Shown: positions 1-13,212, counted from the first letter of the stretch. The stretch: 64,000 bases of DNA from Chrysogorgia sp. JL179-B06 (GCA_035772405.1 JAYKKM010000156.1:763001-827000); one strand, 5' to 3'. Made by a program: numbers and translations. The notes: a model not told the origin generated them from the sequence alone.

Positions 1-3000
1 TTATTCCCCTTACTCCCCTTATTCCTTAACCATATGTCTTATTCCCCTTACTTCCCATACGCCTTCACCATATATATCTGTCTACTGTATGTGTCTTATT
101 CCCCTTACTCCCCTTTTTTCCTTCACCATGTCTTATTCCCCTTACTCCCCTTATTCCTTCATCATGTCTTATTCCCCTTACTCCCCTTATTCCTTATAAC
201 CATATCTATATATCTATCTTTCCTACTCCTAGACCATACATCTATTATGTCTTATATTCCCCTTATTCCTGGGAATAAGCACAAAAGTTTAAAGTAATAT
301 TATGTCTTATTCCCCGTACTCCCCATATTCCTTCACCATATGTATCTATCTGTCTTACTCCCCTTATTCCTTAACCATGCATATATATCTATGTATGTGT
401 CTTATTCCCCTTATTCCTTCACCATATAGTCTTATTCCCCTTACCCCTTACTCCCTTTATTCCTTCACCATATATATCTATCTATCTATGTGTCTTAATT
501 ATTCCCCTTACTGCCCTTATTCCTTCACCATATATATCTATGTGTCTTATTCCCTTACTCCCCTTATTCCTTCACCATATGTCTTATTCCCTTTACTTCC
601 CATACCGGTATGCCTTCACCATGTATATCTATCTACTGTATGTGTCTTATTCCCCTTACTCACCTTTTTCCTTCACCATGTCTTATTCCCCTTACTCCCC
701 TTATTCCTTCATCATATGTCTTATTCCCCTTATTCCTTATAACCATATCTATATATCTATCTTTCCTACTCCTAGACCATACATCTATTATGTCTTATAT
801 TCCCCTTATTCCTGGGAATAAGCACAAAAGTTTAAAGTAATATTATGTCATATTCCCCGTACTCCCCATATTCCTTCACCATATGTATCTATCTGTCTTA
901 TTCCCCTTACTCCCCTTATTCCTTAACCATATGTCTTATTCCCCTTACTTCCCATACGCCTTCACCATATATATCTGTCTACTGTATGTGTCTTATTCCC
1001 CTTACTCCCCTTTTTTCCTTCACCATATCTTATTCCCCTTACTCCCCTTATTCCTTCATCATGTCTTATTCCCCTTACTCCCCTTATTCCTTCACCATAT
1101 ATATCTATCTATCTATGTGTCTTAATTATTCCCCTTACTGCCCTTATTCCTTCACCATAAATATCTATGTGTCTTATTCCCTTACTCCCCTTATTCCTTC
1201 ACCATATGTCTTATTCCCCTTACTTCCCATACCGGTATGCCTTCACCATGTATATCTGTCTACTGTATGTCTTATTCCCCTTACTCCCCTTTTTTCCTTC
1301 ACCATGTCTTATTCCCCTTACTCCCCTTATTCCTTCATCATGTCTTATTCCCCTTATTCCTTATAACCATATCTATATATCTATCTTTCCTACTCCTAGA
1401 CCATACATCTATTATGTCTTATATTCCCCTTATTCCTGGGAATAAGCACAAAAGTTTAAAGTAATATTATGTCATATTCCCCGTACTCCCCATATTCCTT
1501 CACCATATGTATCTATCTGTCTTATTCCCCTAACTCCCCTTATTCCTTAACCATATATATCTATCTATATCTATCTATGTGTCTTATTCTCCTTATTCCC
1601 CTCACTCCTTTACCATATATATCTATATATCTATGTGTCTTATTCCCCCTTACTCCTTCACCATATATATCTACTGTATCTTATCCCCCTTACTCCCCTA
1701 TTCCTTAACCATATTTATCTATCTATATCTATCTGTCTTATTCCCCTTACTCCCCCACTCCCCTATTCCTTAACCATATATATCTATCTATATCTATGTA
1801 TGTGTCTTATTCCCCTTACTCCCCTTATTCCTTCACCATATATATCTATGTGTGTGTCTTATTCCCCTTATTCCTTCACCATATGTCTTATTCCCCTTAC
1901 TTCCTTTATTCCTTCACCATATATATATATCTATGCATGTGTCTTATTCCCATTACTCCCCTTATTCCTTCATCATATGTCTTATTCCCCTTACTCACCT
2001 TATTCCTTCACCATATGTCTTATTCCCCTTACTCCCCTTATTCCTTCATCATATGTCTTATTCCCCTTACTCCCCTTATTCCTTCATCATATGTCTTATT
2101 CCCCTTACTCCCCTTATTCCTTCACCATATATATATCTATGTATGTGTCTTATTCCCCTTACTCCCCTTATTCCTTCATCATATGTCTTATTCCCCTTAC
2201 TCCCCTTATTCCTTCATCATATGTCTTATTCCCCTTACTCCCCTTATTCCTTCATCATATGTCTTATTCCCCTTACTCCCCTTATTCCTTCACCATATAT
2301 ATATCTATGTATGTGTCTTATTCCCCTTACTCCCCTTATTCCTTCATCATATGTCTTATTCCCCTTACTCCCCTTATTCCTTCACCATATGTCTTATTCC
2401 CCTTACTCCCCTTATTCCTTCACCATATATATATATCTATGTATGTGTCTTATTCCCCTTACTCCCCTTATTCCTTCATCATATGTCTTATTCCCCTTAC
2501 TCCCCTTATTCCTTCATCATATGTCTTATTCCCCTTACTCCCCTTATTCCTTCACCATATATATATCTATGTATGTGTCTTATTCCCCTTACTCCCCTTA
2601 TTCCTTCATCATATGCCTTACTCCCCTTATTCCTTCATCATATGTCTTATTCCCCTTACTCCCCTTATTCCTTCATCATGTGTCTTATTCCCCTTACTCC
2701 CCTTATTCCTTAACCATATATATCTATCTATATCTATCTCTGTGTCTTATTCTCCTTATTCCCCTTACTCCCCTTATTCCTTCACCATATATATCTACTG
2801 TATCTATGTGTCTTATTCCCCTTACTCCCCTTATTCCTTTACCATATGTCTTATTCCCATTACTCCCCTTATTCCTTCACCATATATATCTATGTATGTG
2901 TCTTATTCCCCTTACTCCCCTTATTCCTTCACCATATGTCTTATTCCCGTTACTCCCCTTATTCCTTCACCATATATATCTATGTATGTGTCTTATTCCC

Positions 3001-3137
3001 CTTACTCCCCTTATTCCTTAACCATATGTCTTATTCCTCTTACTCCCCTTACGCCTTCACCATATCTATCTATCTATCTATGTGTCTTAATTATTCCCCT
3101 TACTCCCCTTATTCCTTCACCATATGTCTTATTCCCC
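1..3137. repeat. Minisatellite array, left arm of palindrome
   Basis: This is a tandem array of a unit of about 38 bp built from TTATTCCCCTTACTCCCC, TTATTCCTTCACCAT and ATATATCTATCTATGTG words. A higher-order period is visible because the same junction word (GGGAATAAGCACAAAAGT) recurs near 274, 816 and 1438. The array starts before the window and ends abruptly at about 3137. Long open frames on the plus strand exist only because the unit lacks stop codons; the predicted peptides (YSPYSPYSFTI-type) are repeats in every frame and I do not regard them as genes. The reverse complement of this array is at 17335-23640. Confidence 0.95.
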
Positions 3138-3414
3138 TTATGAGGATACACATAACAATGATACAGATGAGAATACAGATAACAATGAGGATACAGATGA
3201 AGATTACAAGAATGAAGATATGGATGAGGATATAAAGATCAGGATAAGGACAAGGATGAAGATAAGGAAATAAGAATAATGGCAGTTCACTAAAATGACA
3301 GGCTAAGGATGATGATAGGGATGAGGATATAAGGGTATAAAAACATAACTTTTACAGAATCCAAGATATCACTTTTAAGAATTATATTTTACACTATACC
3401 TGTCCGGAAAGTAC

Positions 3415-3570
3415 CAATATCTCATCTATGGTTGCTGTCAAGAAGAGAGATATGGAAGCATTAGATTATGCATAGATCCGAAGCCATTGAACAAGGCGTT
3501 AAAACATAATCATTATCCACATCCAGATATAGAAGATGTTCTGCCCAATTTATCGAAGGCTAAAGTGTTT
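3415..3570 (+). pseudogene. Ty3/gypsy reverse-transcriptase remnant (left copy)
   Basis: A short frame reads LCIDPKPLNKALKHNHYPHP and then IEDVLPNLSKAKVF, which matches the conserved RT segment of Ty3/gypsy pol that lies before the first catalytic aspartate block. The upstream peptide VAVKKRD is in another frame, so the copy is frameshifted. After AKVF the frame jumps straight to ATPCQLP; the right-arm copy keeps about 75 bp more at this point, so this copy carries an internal deletion. It is only a fragment and no LTRs are visible around it. Confidence 0.8.
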
Positions 3571-5084
3571 GCTACACCCTGTCAACTCCCTTGAACAACA
3601 CATGTAGTAGAACAGTCCACCTTTGGCCACAGTCATACAAAATCCTACTTTCAAATTGGTTAATACTAGAGCAGTATGGGCCATGTAGTTTAAACCCACC
3701 TGCAAAAAACTAATTACTGTAGTGAAAAGTTGCCCTCAGTTTTTGGTCTTGGTCTGTACAGTCAAGACTTCAAGCAAACTTCTCTTCCAGTTTGACAAAT
3801 ATAATATAAAGATTTACAATTTGGTAAATAATGAATATTTTCAATAACTTGACACCATATTTTACTGGCAACAAAAAACTGACATGTATTCACTGAGAAG
3901 TTTAATTTTAAAGGCTATAAATCTTTATTATTTTAATCTTTATTATTTTAATCTTAGAGTAATTCCCCAAAACCGAGTAAATGTTCAAAAATTACAATAA
4001 TTATAAATTTATTAATCTTACCTTTTCCCCTGAGGGCGAGGGTGCTAATATCGACCGGCGTTTAGTCCCTTATCACGCGAGATGCAAGCTAATCCTGATC
4101 TATAGGTATATATATTATATATATATTATATATATACCTATAATATATATATTATATATATATATGATCAACCGTATTACCGTCCTCATGCGGCATCGGA
4201 AAATTTGGCCCTGGATTATCAGCTGATTTCAAGCCGAAACCGTAGTGTTGAAGGACAAGATAATCAAAGACAGACACAAGTAAAAGGTAAAAGGACTATT
4301 ATAATTATGTACATTGTGATTGTCACTGACTCACCGGTCTGTGTTGAGCAATTAATTTGCCTTTTCTGCATAGTTCTTTTGGTTAGGGTTAGCAATTTGG
4401 TTGGGATTAGGGTTAGGTTTAGGATTTTGGTAATATTTACTTGCATTTCGTTGAATTCTAAGAGACTATAGCGTCGTACGGCTAGCGTACGAAATTTACC
4501 TTCAGTTCAGTGCTTCACTTTATCGTTTATTAAACTTTTTGACTTGACTCGCTAATTTTAATGTAATTTAAATAATTGTACACTGTATTGTGTATTTGCT
4601 CCAAGCTCCGAAATCTAATAGACACATTTTGAAATACTTAACAGAGAGATTTGGGAAAATTTGAAGATGTGTAATGTTTTGAATTTTCAAAACATATATA
4701 TATATATATATTTATATAATATAATGTATAATATTTTGACAGTTGGAATTAAATCCATGCAGTTTAAAATATATACCATTTGTTCTTTATAATACTGCAG
4801 AATAGTAAGTGGTAGTACAAATTTTGGAATTCCATGTGCAGTATGTTTATTATTTGATTAAAATTATAAATACTATATAATATGCTTGATAATTAGCGTT
4901 TAGGGTGAAAAAACATACATACTATTGCTGTGTTTATATGACCTGGGCCTGCAGTCCTACAATTTTGTAGCAATAAACAAGCATTACTATGTATACTTGT
5001 CAATGTTAATACTAATTAATAAATACACTGCTGCAGTGAATAAGGGAGAGCTCGGGGGGAAACAGACGATACAGCTACATGGTG

Positions 5085-5203
5085 ATTGTCAAGCAAGCTC
5101 ATATCCTCAGAAAAATTATTCTCTTTCCCGGACAGGGATAACTTTCTGATTTCCAGTGAGATGCTCTGACCATTGAGCTACCAAGACTCGGCTATGGTGA
5201 GTG
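5085..5203 (-). repeat. tRNA-derived SINE (left copy)
   Basis: On the minus strand the sequence has a tRNA-like head (GTAGCTCAATGGTCAGAGC, an A-box-like element), a degenerate B box, and a tail containing GAGGATATGAGCTTG. The same tail follows a similar head at 28250-28343, so this is a dispersed family. It is not a functional tRNA: there is no clean cloverleaf or B box. Confidence 0.65.
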
Positions 5204-5351
5204 AACGTTACATCGATGTACTGATTCTATTGATATAACAGCAATGTATATATTAACACACCCAATCATTAGTCATTACTGAAATATATAGTAACTGCTG
5301 TGCATAGGCAGTACATATATCATTAGAACCAGTGCATCATTGTAACCTCTC

Positions 5352-5460
5352 TCCATCTGAATCTCGATGGTTCAATGGTTAGAGGCCGTCACTGGCAATA
5401 AGAAGGTTATAATTTTTTCAACCAGGAATATTATGTTTCTGACGATTATGATCTTGACGT
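5352..5460 (+). repeat. tRNA-like SINE fragment (left copy)
   Basis: It contains an A-box-like GATGGTTCAATGGTTAGAG followed by a degenerate B-box region (AAGGTTATAATTTTTTCAA). It is related in layout to the neighbouring SINE at 5085-5203 but lies on the other strand. The mirror copy is near 12055-12145. Confidence 0.5.
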
Positions 5461-5625
5461 CCATGTTTTGTATACTGGCATGTATTCCATATATAATCTG
5501 TGTTTACAGTACTCCATCTATAGTACTATAGTACACAATGCCATATATATGCTTTGTTACATGGCAAATATGGTATCTGCAATCTGCATTAGGCATTATT
5601 ATTGGTAGTATTATTGTCAATGCAT

Positions 5626-5695
5626 TATTATTATTAGTATTAATAATAATAATAATAATAATACAATAATAATACAATAATAATACAATAATATT
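5626..5695. repeat. AAT microsatellite
   Basis: A run of ATT/AAT trinucleotides with short interruptions; the mirror tract is at about 11575-11660. Confidence 0.9.
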
Positions 5696-8199
5696 TATAC
5701 AGGATAGCCGGGTCTTGTTTTCTAACAAATTACAGTTGTTACAAATTTCAACACATATTCATCAATGTACAGTTCAATGTTACAAAAACTAATTTTAACT
5801 CAAAAGTTGTATATCCTTCACATATATTTGGCAATAGATAATGGTGCTATAACATGTATGAACAGATTAATTGAAACATGGAAAATAGCTCTTTAGTGGT
5901 AGAGATGATGTTAAAATGCCATGGAATTTCCTAAGTAGCATTACACAATGTAACTTGCTTCTAATACAAGAGGTACAAAACTTGGGATTTCTATTAACCA
6001 ATCAGTTTCAAGTCCCGACTTGAGGAAAGATCAGTTTCCCTGACATACATAGAGACCTCTGATTATGACCATCAATATTTAGTTATCCATATTCCTGCCA
6101 GCTCCACATCACAGTAGTCCAATGTGGGTAGATTATTATCAACTTACTGTATATAATTTATCCACACCAACAATTGGAGTAGAATCCCTAATACGTCTTA
6201 GTAAATCTAATTTGAATGGACCCCTATACATTTGAACGAATTTGATTTTTTTAAAGGACACTCATTGATGATAGAGATGCACTTTCTTCCTTCAACAACC
6301 TTTGGTGTCTATATACAAATACTGCATTGATTATTTCGTGAGTCATCAATATTGTTATAAAAGCAATTTCTTTCTTAGTGATTGATGGTAGAAACAGCAC
6401 TATTCTGTTGCTGCACTCAAAAATGCCCGGGTCTTGCAAGAGGCCCGGCCACATCGCCACCGTCAATCACTTGTGATTGCAGTGTATTCTGCAGACCAAT
6501 GAAATGTTGCAACCATTATGCGTATTGCGTACCAACCAGTAAAACAAAGTACCGGCCGTTCATCTCAACACTTTCTCCAATTCCGCTGGTTAAAAGCATT
6601 TATTATACATTCAAAATTCATTCTCATTTCCTATTGGTCAATTCCAGTGAATTCTTAATCTCTGGCAGGTACGACCTCATTTCTGTTGAATACTGTGAAT
6701 TATTGCACGAATTAAGGTGTCCAAAACAAAAATTATTTAACGCTGATGACGTCACTACAAATTAAAAAATGCCTGTAGTAGATTTGTTTGTATATTTTTA
6801 GTAAGACTGTCTTGAACAATGTATAATAAAACAATTATTGGATTCGGCTTATGCATGAGATTAAGAGTTATCCAGACCTCAGTCAAAGTTATCTGCTTTG
6901 GCAGGTAACATTGACTCTCGGTCTGGATAATTCTTGATATCATGATGCTCAACCTCATCCAATAATTGTATATTATGCTGTACTGTTACTACCATACAAT
7001 AACATTATAAAGGTATGAGGTGTCTAAAAATATATATTGCAATTAAGGGATCATTCATACATCTCATGGAAATTTATGGGAGGGGTACACATGTCAGTCC
7101 TGGGGCCCGAGTTTTGCTCTCGCTGGCGTTGATGAATCATCAATAGTGTGAGACAAGTGCTGTAATTTCTTTCTTAGTGATTTATGGTAGAAACGGCAGT
7201 AAACTTCCCCATTATTCTGTTCAGTGCAGGGCCAACTGCACCCAAAAATTTAAAAAGTTTACGCTATTTAGTTTGATGTCCTATGGAAGAATTAAATTCA
7301 AACAACACAAAGCTCTCAGAGATATTGTCTACTACAAATTTATTCAGTTTTGCAAATAAATGGGCTAATACCTAATTCAAGTAAAGGAACTACAGTACTG
7401 TATTACAGTAGTAAATTAGCAACTACGCTATAAAAGTTTCAAACAGTATAAGCGGGCGAGGGGTGTTGCGTATAACGTATTTCTAGTACTAATATACTCC
7501 ACCATGCAGTTTTTTCTGCTATTACACTCCATACAATGTACATCGTTCGTGAAATTTTCCATAGAAAAAGGTTCTGTAAAGTCCGTTCTGCACATATCTG
7601 ATATTTGGTTTTGTAAACAAACCAATGGGTCTGGGTACAAGAATCTCGAAACGGCCATGCATTATGCAAACGCTTGTTCGGAAATTACCTCTTGAGCAGG
7701 AGCAGAAATAGCTTTGAATCAATTTTCACTCGTTCCTTCTTTGATCTTGTGGATAATCGTCCCAAAATCAGTTTATCCCGTTTGTAATTTGTTTACAATC
7801 TCGTAGTTAAACTCGGTAAACTTCATTCGAAATTCTTCTCGACTTCATTCTGATCAGCATCATCCAATCTTGAATGTCACTGTTAATGAATAGCACTCGG
7901 TTATTGTAACCTTATAAAGTCGATCAGATTATTTTCATACAATCAATTTCGAATGTGCGTACGGCCAGGGTGGAATCCGTATAAACTTCACGCCGAAGAT
8001 GCGCCAAGGCTTTCAAAATACCACGCCAAGGTCTTCGGAACGACACGCCATTACGCCAATATACTTCTGCGATCTACGCCAACTTTATTCATCAAATATC
8101 CACAAATTTAGAATTGACTAAATCACATCAAGTTGATGTTGGAAGCTGGCTACATAAAAAGGAAACTGGGATGTTGGATATGCTCATATAAACGCGATG

Positions 8200-8460
8200 T
8201 GCTCATAACGCGGTATGCCCATAATTTTTGCGATTGTCCTCACAACGTCGGTGGAGAAACTTAGGTCGCACAACGTGGTCTATGCAAGTATGTATGTATG
8301 TATGTATGTATGTATTATGCATGCATGCATGTACATGCATGCATAATACATACATACATACATACATACATACTTGCATAGACCACGTTGTGCGACCTAA
8401 GTTTCTCCACCGACGTTGTGAGGACAATCGCAAAAATTATGGGCATACCGCGTTATGAGC
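8200..8460. other. Turning point of the palindrome
   Basis: The two arms meet with essentially no spacer at an ATGCATGCATGTACATGCAT core (about 8318-8346), flanked by TATG repeats on the left and CATA repeats on the right. The flanking 100 bp read identically on both strands, which is why the same 76-residue frame appears on each strand at 8203-8433 and 8228-8458. The alternating purine-pyrimidine core could extrude as a cruciform. Confidence 0.9.
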
Positions 8461-10903
8461 ACATCGCGTTTATATGAGCATATCCAACATCCCAGTTTCC
8501 TTTTTATGTAGCCAGCTTCCAACATCAACTTGATGTGATTTAGTCAATTCTAAATTTGTGGATATTTGATGAATAAAGTTGGCGTAGATCGCAGAAGTAC
8601 TTGGCGTATTTTGCTTGGCGTAAAATGGTATATTGGCGTAATGGCGTGTCGTTCCAAAGACCTTGGCGTGGTATTTTGAAAGCCAGCTTGGCGCATCTTC
8701 GGCGTGAAGTTTATACGGATTCCACCCTGGCCGTACGCACATTCGAAATTGATTTTATGAAAATAATCTTATCGACTTTATAAGGTTACAATAACCGAGT
8801 GCTATTCATTAACAGTGACATTCAAGATTGGATGATGCTGATCAGAATGAAGTCGAGAAGAATTTCGAATGAAGTTTACCGAGTTTAACTACGAGATTGT
8901 AAACAAATTACAAACGGGATAAACTGATTTTGGGACGATTATCCACAAGATCAAAGAAGGAACGAGTGAAAATTGATTCAAAGCTATTTCTGCTCCTGCT
9001 CAAGAGGTAATTTCCGAACAAGCGTTTGCATAATGCATGTTCTTGTACCCAGACCCATTGGTTTGTTTACAAAACCAAATATCAGATATGCGCAGAACGG
9101 ACTTTACAGAACCTTTTTCTATCGAAAATTTCACGAACGATGTACATTGTATGGAGTATAATAGCAGAAAAAACTGCATGGAGTATATTAGTACTAGAAA
9201 TACGTTATACGCAACACCCCTCGCCCGCTTATACTGTTTGAAACTTTTATAGCGTAGTTGCTAATTTACTACTATAATACAGTACTGTAGTTCCTTTACT
9301 TGAATTAGGTATTAGCCCTTTTATTTGCAAAACTGAATAAATTTGTAGTGGACAATATCTCTGAGAGCTTTGTGTTGTTTGAATTTAATTAATTCTTCCA
9401 TAGGACATCAAACTAAATAGCGTAAACTTTTTAAATTTTTGGGTGCAGTACCTGGCACCTGCACTGAACAGAATAATGGGGAAGTTTACTGCCGTTTCTA
9501 CCATAAATCACTAAGAAAGAAATTACAGCACTTGTCTCACACTATTGATGATTCATCAAGGCCAGCGAGAGCAAAACTCGGGCCCCACCCAGGACTGACA
9601 TGTGTACCCCTCCCATAAATTTCCATGAGATGTATGAATGATCCCTTAATTGCAATATATATTTTTAGACACCTCATACCTTTATAATGTTATTGTATGG
9701 TAGTAACAGTACAGCATAATATACAATTATTGGATGAGGTTGAGCATCATGATATCAAGAATTATCCAGACCGAGAGTCAATGTTACCTGCCAAAGCAGA
9801 TAACTTTGACCGAGGTCTGGATAACTCTTAATATCATGCATAAGCCGAATCCAATAATTGTTTTATTATACATTGTTCAAGATAGTCTTACTAAAAATAT
9901 ACAAACAAATCTACTACAGGCATTTTTTAATTTGTAATTTTTGCACGCTTGGTCCTAGTGACGTCATCAGCGTTAAATAATTTTTGTTTTGGACACCTTA
10001 ATTCGTGCAATAATTCACAGTATTCAACAGAAATGAGGTCGTACCTGCCAGAGATTAAGAATTCACTGGAATTGACCAATAGGAAACGAGAATGAATTTT
10101 GAATGTATAATAAATGCTTTTAACCAGCGGAATTGGAGAAAGTGTTGAGATGAACGGCCGGTACTTTGTTTTACTGGTTGGTACGCAATACGCATAATGG
10201 TTGCAACATTTCATTGGTCTGCAGAATACACTGCAATCACAAGTGATTGACGGTGGCGATGTGGCCGGGCCTCTTGCAAGACCCAGGCATTTTTGAGTGC
10301 AGCAACAGAATAGTGCTGTTTCTACCATCAATCACTAAGAAAGAAATTACTTTTATCACAATATTGATGACTCACGAAATAATCAATGCAGTATTTGTAT
10401 ATAGACACCAAAGGCTGTTGAAGGAAGAAAGTGCATCTCTATCATCAATGTGTCCTTTAAAAAAATCAAATTCGTTCAAATGTCTACGGATTGCATGCAT
10501 ATAGTACACATGTATAGGGGTCCATTCAAATTAGATTTACTAAGACGTATTAGGGATTCTACTCCAATTGTTGGTGTGGATAAATTATATACAGTAAGTT
10601 GATAATAATCTACCCACATTGGACTACTGTGATGTGGAGCTTGCAGGAATATGGATAACTAAATATTGATGGTCATAATCAGAGGTCTCTATGTATGTCA
10701 GGGAAACTGATCTTTCCTCAAGTCGGGACTTGAAACTGATTGGTTAATAGAAATCCCAAGTTTTGTACCTCTTGTATTAGAAGCAAGTTACATTGTGTAA
10801 TGCTACTTAGGAAATTCCATGGCATTTTAACATCATATCTACCAGTAAAGAGCTATTTTCCATGTTTCAATTAATCTGTTCATACATGTTATAGCACCAT
10901 TAT

Positions 10904-11411
10904 CAGGGTTCGAATTAGAGAGAAAAAGTCGACTCGCTAAAAAAATTGTGAATTTCGATATGCAACATGATTCTCACCCGTAAAAATAAATGGCATTTTA
11001 AATTCTAAATCTTCAAATTTCTGACTTTTAATTTATCTCGCCCATGTAAATCACGTTAAGATTTAAGTATGCCATGGTGTAAAATGATGATTCAAAGTAG
11101 AAATAAGTAATGAAAATAATTTACAACATCTACCACCTGCCAAAATACAAGAGATCCGCGAAAACCGCGATGTAAATAAGCTTGACGACAAAATGGCGAC
11201 CATTGAATTTCGTCCCGAATTTCGTAAATATTTCTGCTATATTTCTTCGTTTCACATATATTTTTTAGAAAAACAAAACATTGAACGCAAAAATGGAAAA
11301 CGAATACATGTTATTAAAAAATGTCGATTCGCAAAAAATAAAATTTTCGATTCGCAAGTGCCAAAAATCGGCTCGCAAATTGCGAATTGCGACCTGCTAA
11401 TTCGAACCCTG
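10904..11411. mobile_element. 508-bp hAT5-like non-autonomous element
   Basis: The element is bounded by a perfect 15-bp terminal inverted repeat (CAGGGTTCGAATTAG) and flanked by the 5-bp duplication ATTAT at 10899-10903 and 11412-11416. The mirror position in the left arm (near 5845) has a single ATTAT and no insertion, so the ends are defined by an empty site. A CAG start with a 5-bp TSD fits the hAT5 group as I know it. No transposase frame is present; the 79-aa frame inside is not recognisable. Confidence 0.85.
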
Positions 11412-11734
11412 ATTATCTATTGCCTTAATTGACAACATGTGAAGGATATACAACTTTTGAGTTAAAATTAGTTTTTGTAACATTGTACTGTACATTTGTA
11501 ACAACTGTAATTTGTTAGAAAACAAGACCCCATATATTGATACCAGTGTTAGCATTGAAGGGGCTATCCTGTATAAATATTATTGTATTATTATTATTAT
11601 TATTATTAATACTAATAATAATAATGCATTAACAATAATACTACTAATAATAATGCCCAATGCAGATTGCAGATACCATATTAATTGCCATGTAACAATA
11701 AAGCATATATATGGCATTGTGTACTATAGTATCT

Positions 11735-11968
11735 AAATTATATCACTGTGCACAATGCACATATTATATATATTATAACCTATATTCAGAATGCCATGCC
11801 TAGTCTGCTTGTCAACAATGATCTAGCTGACACACATAGTAGTGTCAACATACCCAATGTGAACATAATAATAATAAACTGTATTTTACATTGACAGAAT
11901 AAGTTGTGACCCACTAGGCCAGCTAAGTATCCTTATGAAAAAATTTGTATGTCCAACATGTTCCATAA
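11735..11968. other. Right-arm-specific insertion, about 235 bp
   Basis: Compared with the left arm (5515-5540), about 235 bp of AT-rich sequence replaces a short CTATAG-containing segment. I see no inverted ends, no clear duplication and no coding potential. Confidence 0.55.
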
Positions 11969-12054
11969 TGGATGGAGAACTGTAAACACAGATTATATTA
12001 CTGTATATGGAATACATGCCAGTATACAAAACATGGACGTCAAGATCATATCGT

Positions 12055-12145
12055 CAGAAACATAATATTCCTGGTTGAAAAAATTATAACCTTCTTATTG
12101 CCAGTGACGGCCTCTAACCACCGAGCCATCGAGATTCAGATGGAG
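12055..12145 (-). repeat. tRNA-like SINE fragment (right copy)
   Basis: Mirror copy of the fragment at 5352-5460; the A-box-like segment lies near 12115-12140 on the minus strand. A few base changes separate the two copies. Confidence 0.5.
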
Positions 12146-12295
12146 AGAGGTTACAATGATGCACTGGTTCTAATGATATATGTACTGCCTATGCACAGCA
12201 GTTACTATATATTTCAGTAATGACTAATGATTGGGTGTGTTAATATATACACTGCTGTTATATCAATAGAATCAGTACATCAATGTAACGTTCAC

Positions 12296-12420
12296 TCACC
12301 ATAGCCGAGTCTTGGTAGCTCAATGGTCAGAGCATCTCACTGGAAATCAGAAAGTTATCCCTGTCCGGGAAAGAGAATAATTTTTCTGAGGATATGAGCT
12401 TGCTTGACAATCGCCATGTA
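12296..12420 (+). repeat. tRNA-derived SINE (right copy)
   Basis: Head GAGTCTTGGTAGCTCAATGG, then a SINE body and the tail word GAGGATATGAGCTTG at 12388-12402. Mirror of 5085-5203. Confidence 0.65.
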
Positions 12421-12792
12421 ACTGTATCGTCTGTTTGCCCCCGAGCTCTCCCTTATTCACTGCAGCAGTGTATTTATTAATTAGTATTAACATTGACAAG
12501 TATACATAGTAATGCTTGTTTATTGCTACAAAATTGTAGGACTGCAGGCCCAGGTCATATAAACACAGCAATAGTATGTATGTTTTTTCACCCTAAACGC
12601 TAATTATCAAGCATATAATTATAGTATTTATAATTTTAATCAAATAATAAACATACTGCACATGCAATTCCAAAATTTGTACTACCACTTACTATTCTGC
12701 AGTATTATAAAGAACAAATGGTATATATTTTAAACTGCATGGATTTAATTCCAACTGTCAAAATATTATACATTATACTATATATATATATA

Positions 12793-12922
12793 TATATAGT
12801 GAAAGTGGTCTTACCTCAAAATGATAAAAGCCGCAACTGCGATCTTCGCCTGAAGATCGCCTTGCGTGAAACTGACAGTTGCGGCTTTTATCATTTTGAG
12901 GTAAGACCACTTTCACTATATA
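12793..12922. mobile_element. Foldback MITE in TA repeat
   Basis: Two perfect 45-bp arms (12795-12839 and 12876-12920) enclose a 36-bp loop that itself contains a small inverted repeat (CGATCTTC...GAAGATCG). It sits inside a TA microsatellite. The left arm at about 4700 has only the microsatellite, so this is an insertion. A TA target would fit a Tc1/mariner-like origin, but the TA-rich surroundings prevent proof. Confidence 0.8.
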
Positions 12923-13212
12923 TTCGCTCTACCTTTATGGTATTGAGCACTTTCAACGTTCCGTGAACAACATCACATTCGTTTTAGTATATATATATAT
13001 ATATATGTTTTGAAAATTCAAAACATTACACATCTTCAAATTTTCCCAAATCTCTCTGTTAAGTATTTCAAAATGTGTCTATTAGATTTCGGAGCTTGGA
13101 GCAAATATACAATACAGTGTACAATTATTTAAATTACATTAAAATTAGCTAGTCAAGTCAAAAAGTTTAATAAACGATAAAGTGAAGCACTGAACTGAAG
13201 GTAATAACTATT

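Larger units (their letters stand above)
1..8330 (+). repeat. Left arm of giant palindrome
   Basis: Sequence from here is repeated in reverse complement to the right of position 8331. Matched landmarks include 8203-8433 with 8228-8458, 4925-5149 with 12347-12571, 3981-4226 with 16173-16355, and the array end at 3137 with 17335. Matches are near identical, with scattered single-base changes and small indels. No intact gene is visible in 3140-8330: it holds a purine-rich tract (3150-3270), an RT remnant, two tRNA-like SINE pieces, AT microsatellites and a degenerate TTAGGG-like tract (4384-4430). The left arm lacks the large insertions found in the right arm. Confidence 0.92.

Noticed and set aside
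1..3137. CRISPR-like spacing of repeats
   Set aside because: Units are contiguous and variable with no unique spacers; the genome is eukaryotic.
1635..3143. 502-codon open frame and many others in the arrays (up to 686 codons at 19244-21304)
   Set aside because: They are translations of a stop-free minisatellite; several frames on the same strand are open at once and the peptides are the same short words repeated.
5352..5425. Possible true tRNA genes
   Set aside because: A-box-like sequence is present but the B box and acceptor stem are degenerate, and the copies share SINE tails.
6382..6765. 127-codon frame with many cysteines, mirrored at 9927-10331
   Set aside because: It is simply the same DNA in both arms. 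Composition and lack of homology do not support a gene, and the two copies differ at their ends by frame changes.
8203..8458. Identical 76-residue proteins on both strands
   Set aside because: This is a consequence of the palindrome centre; the peptide is made of tetranucleotide-repeat translation and lacks any domain.
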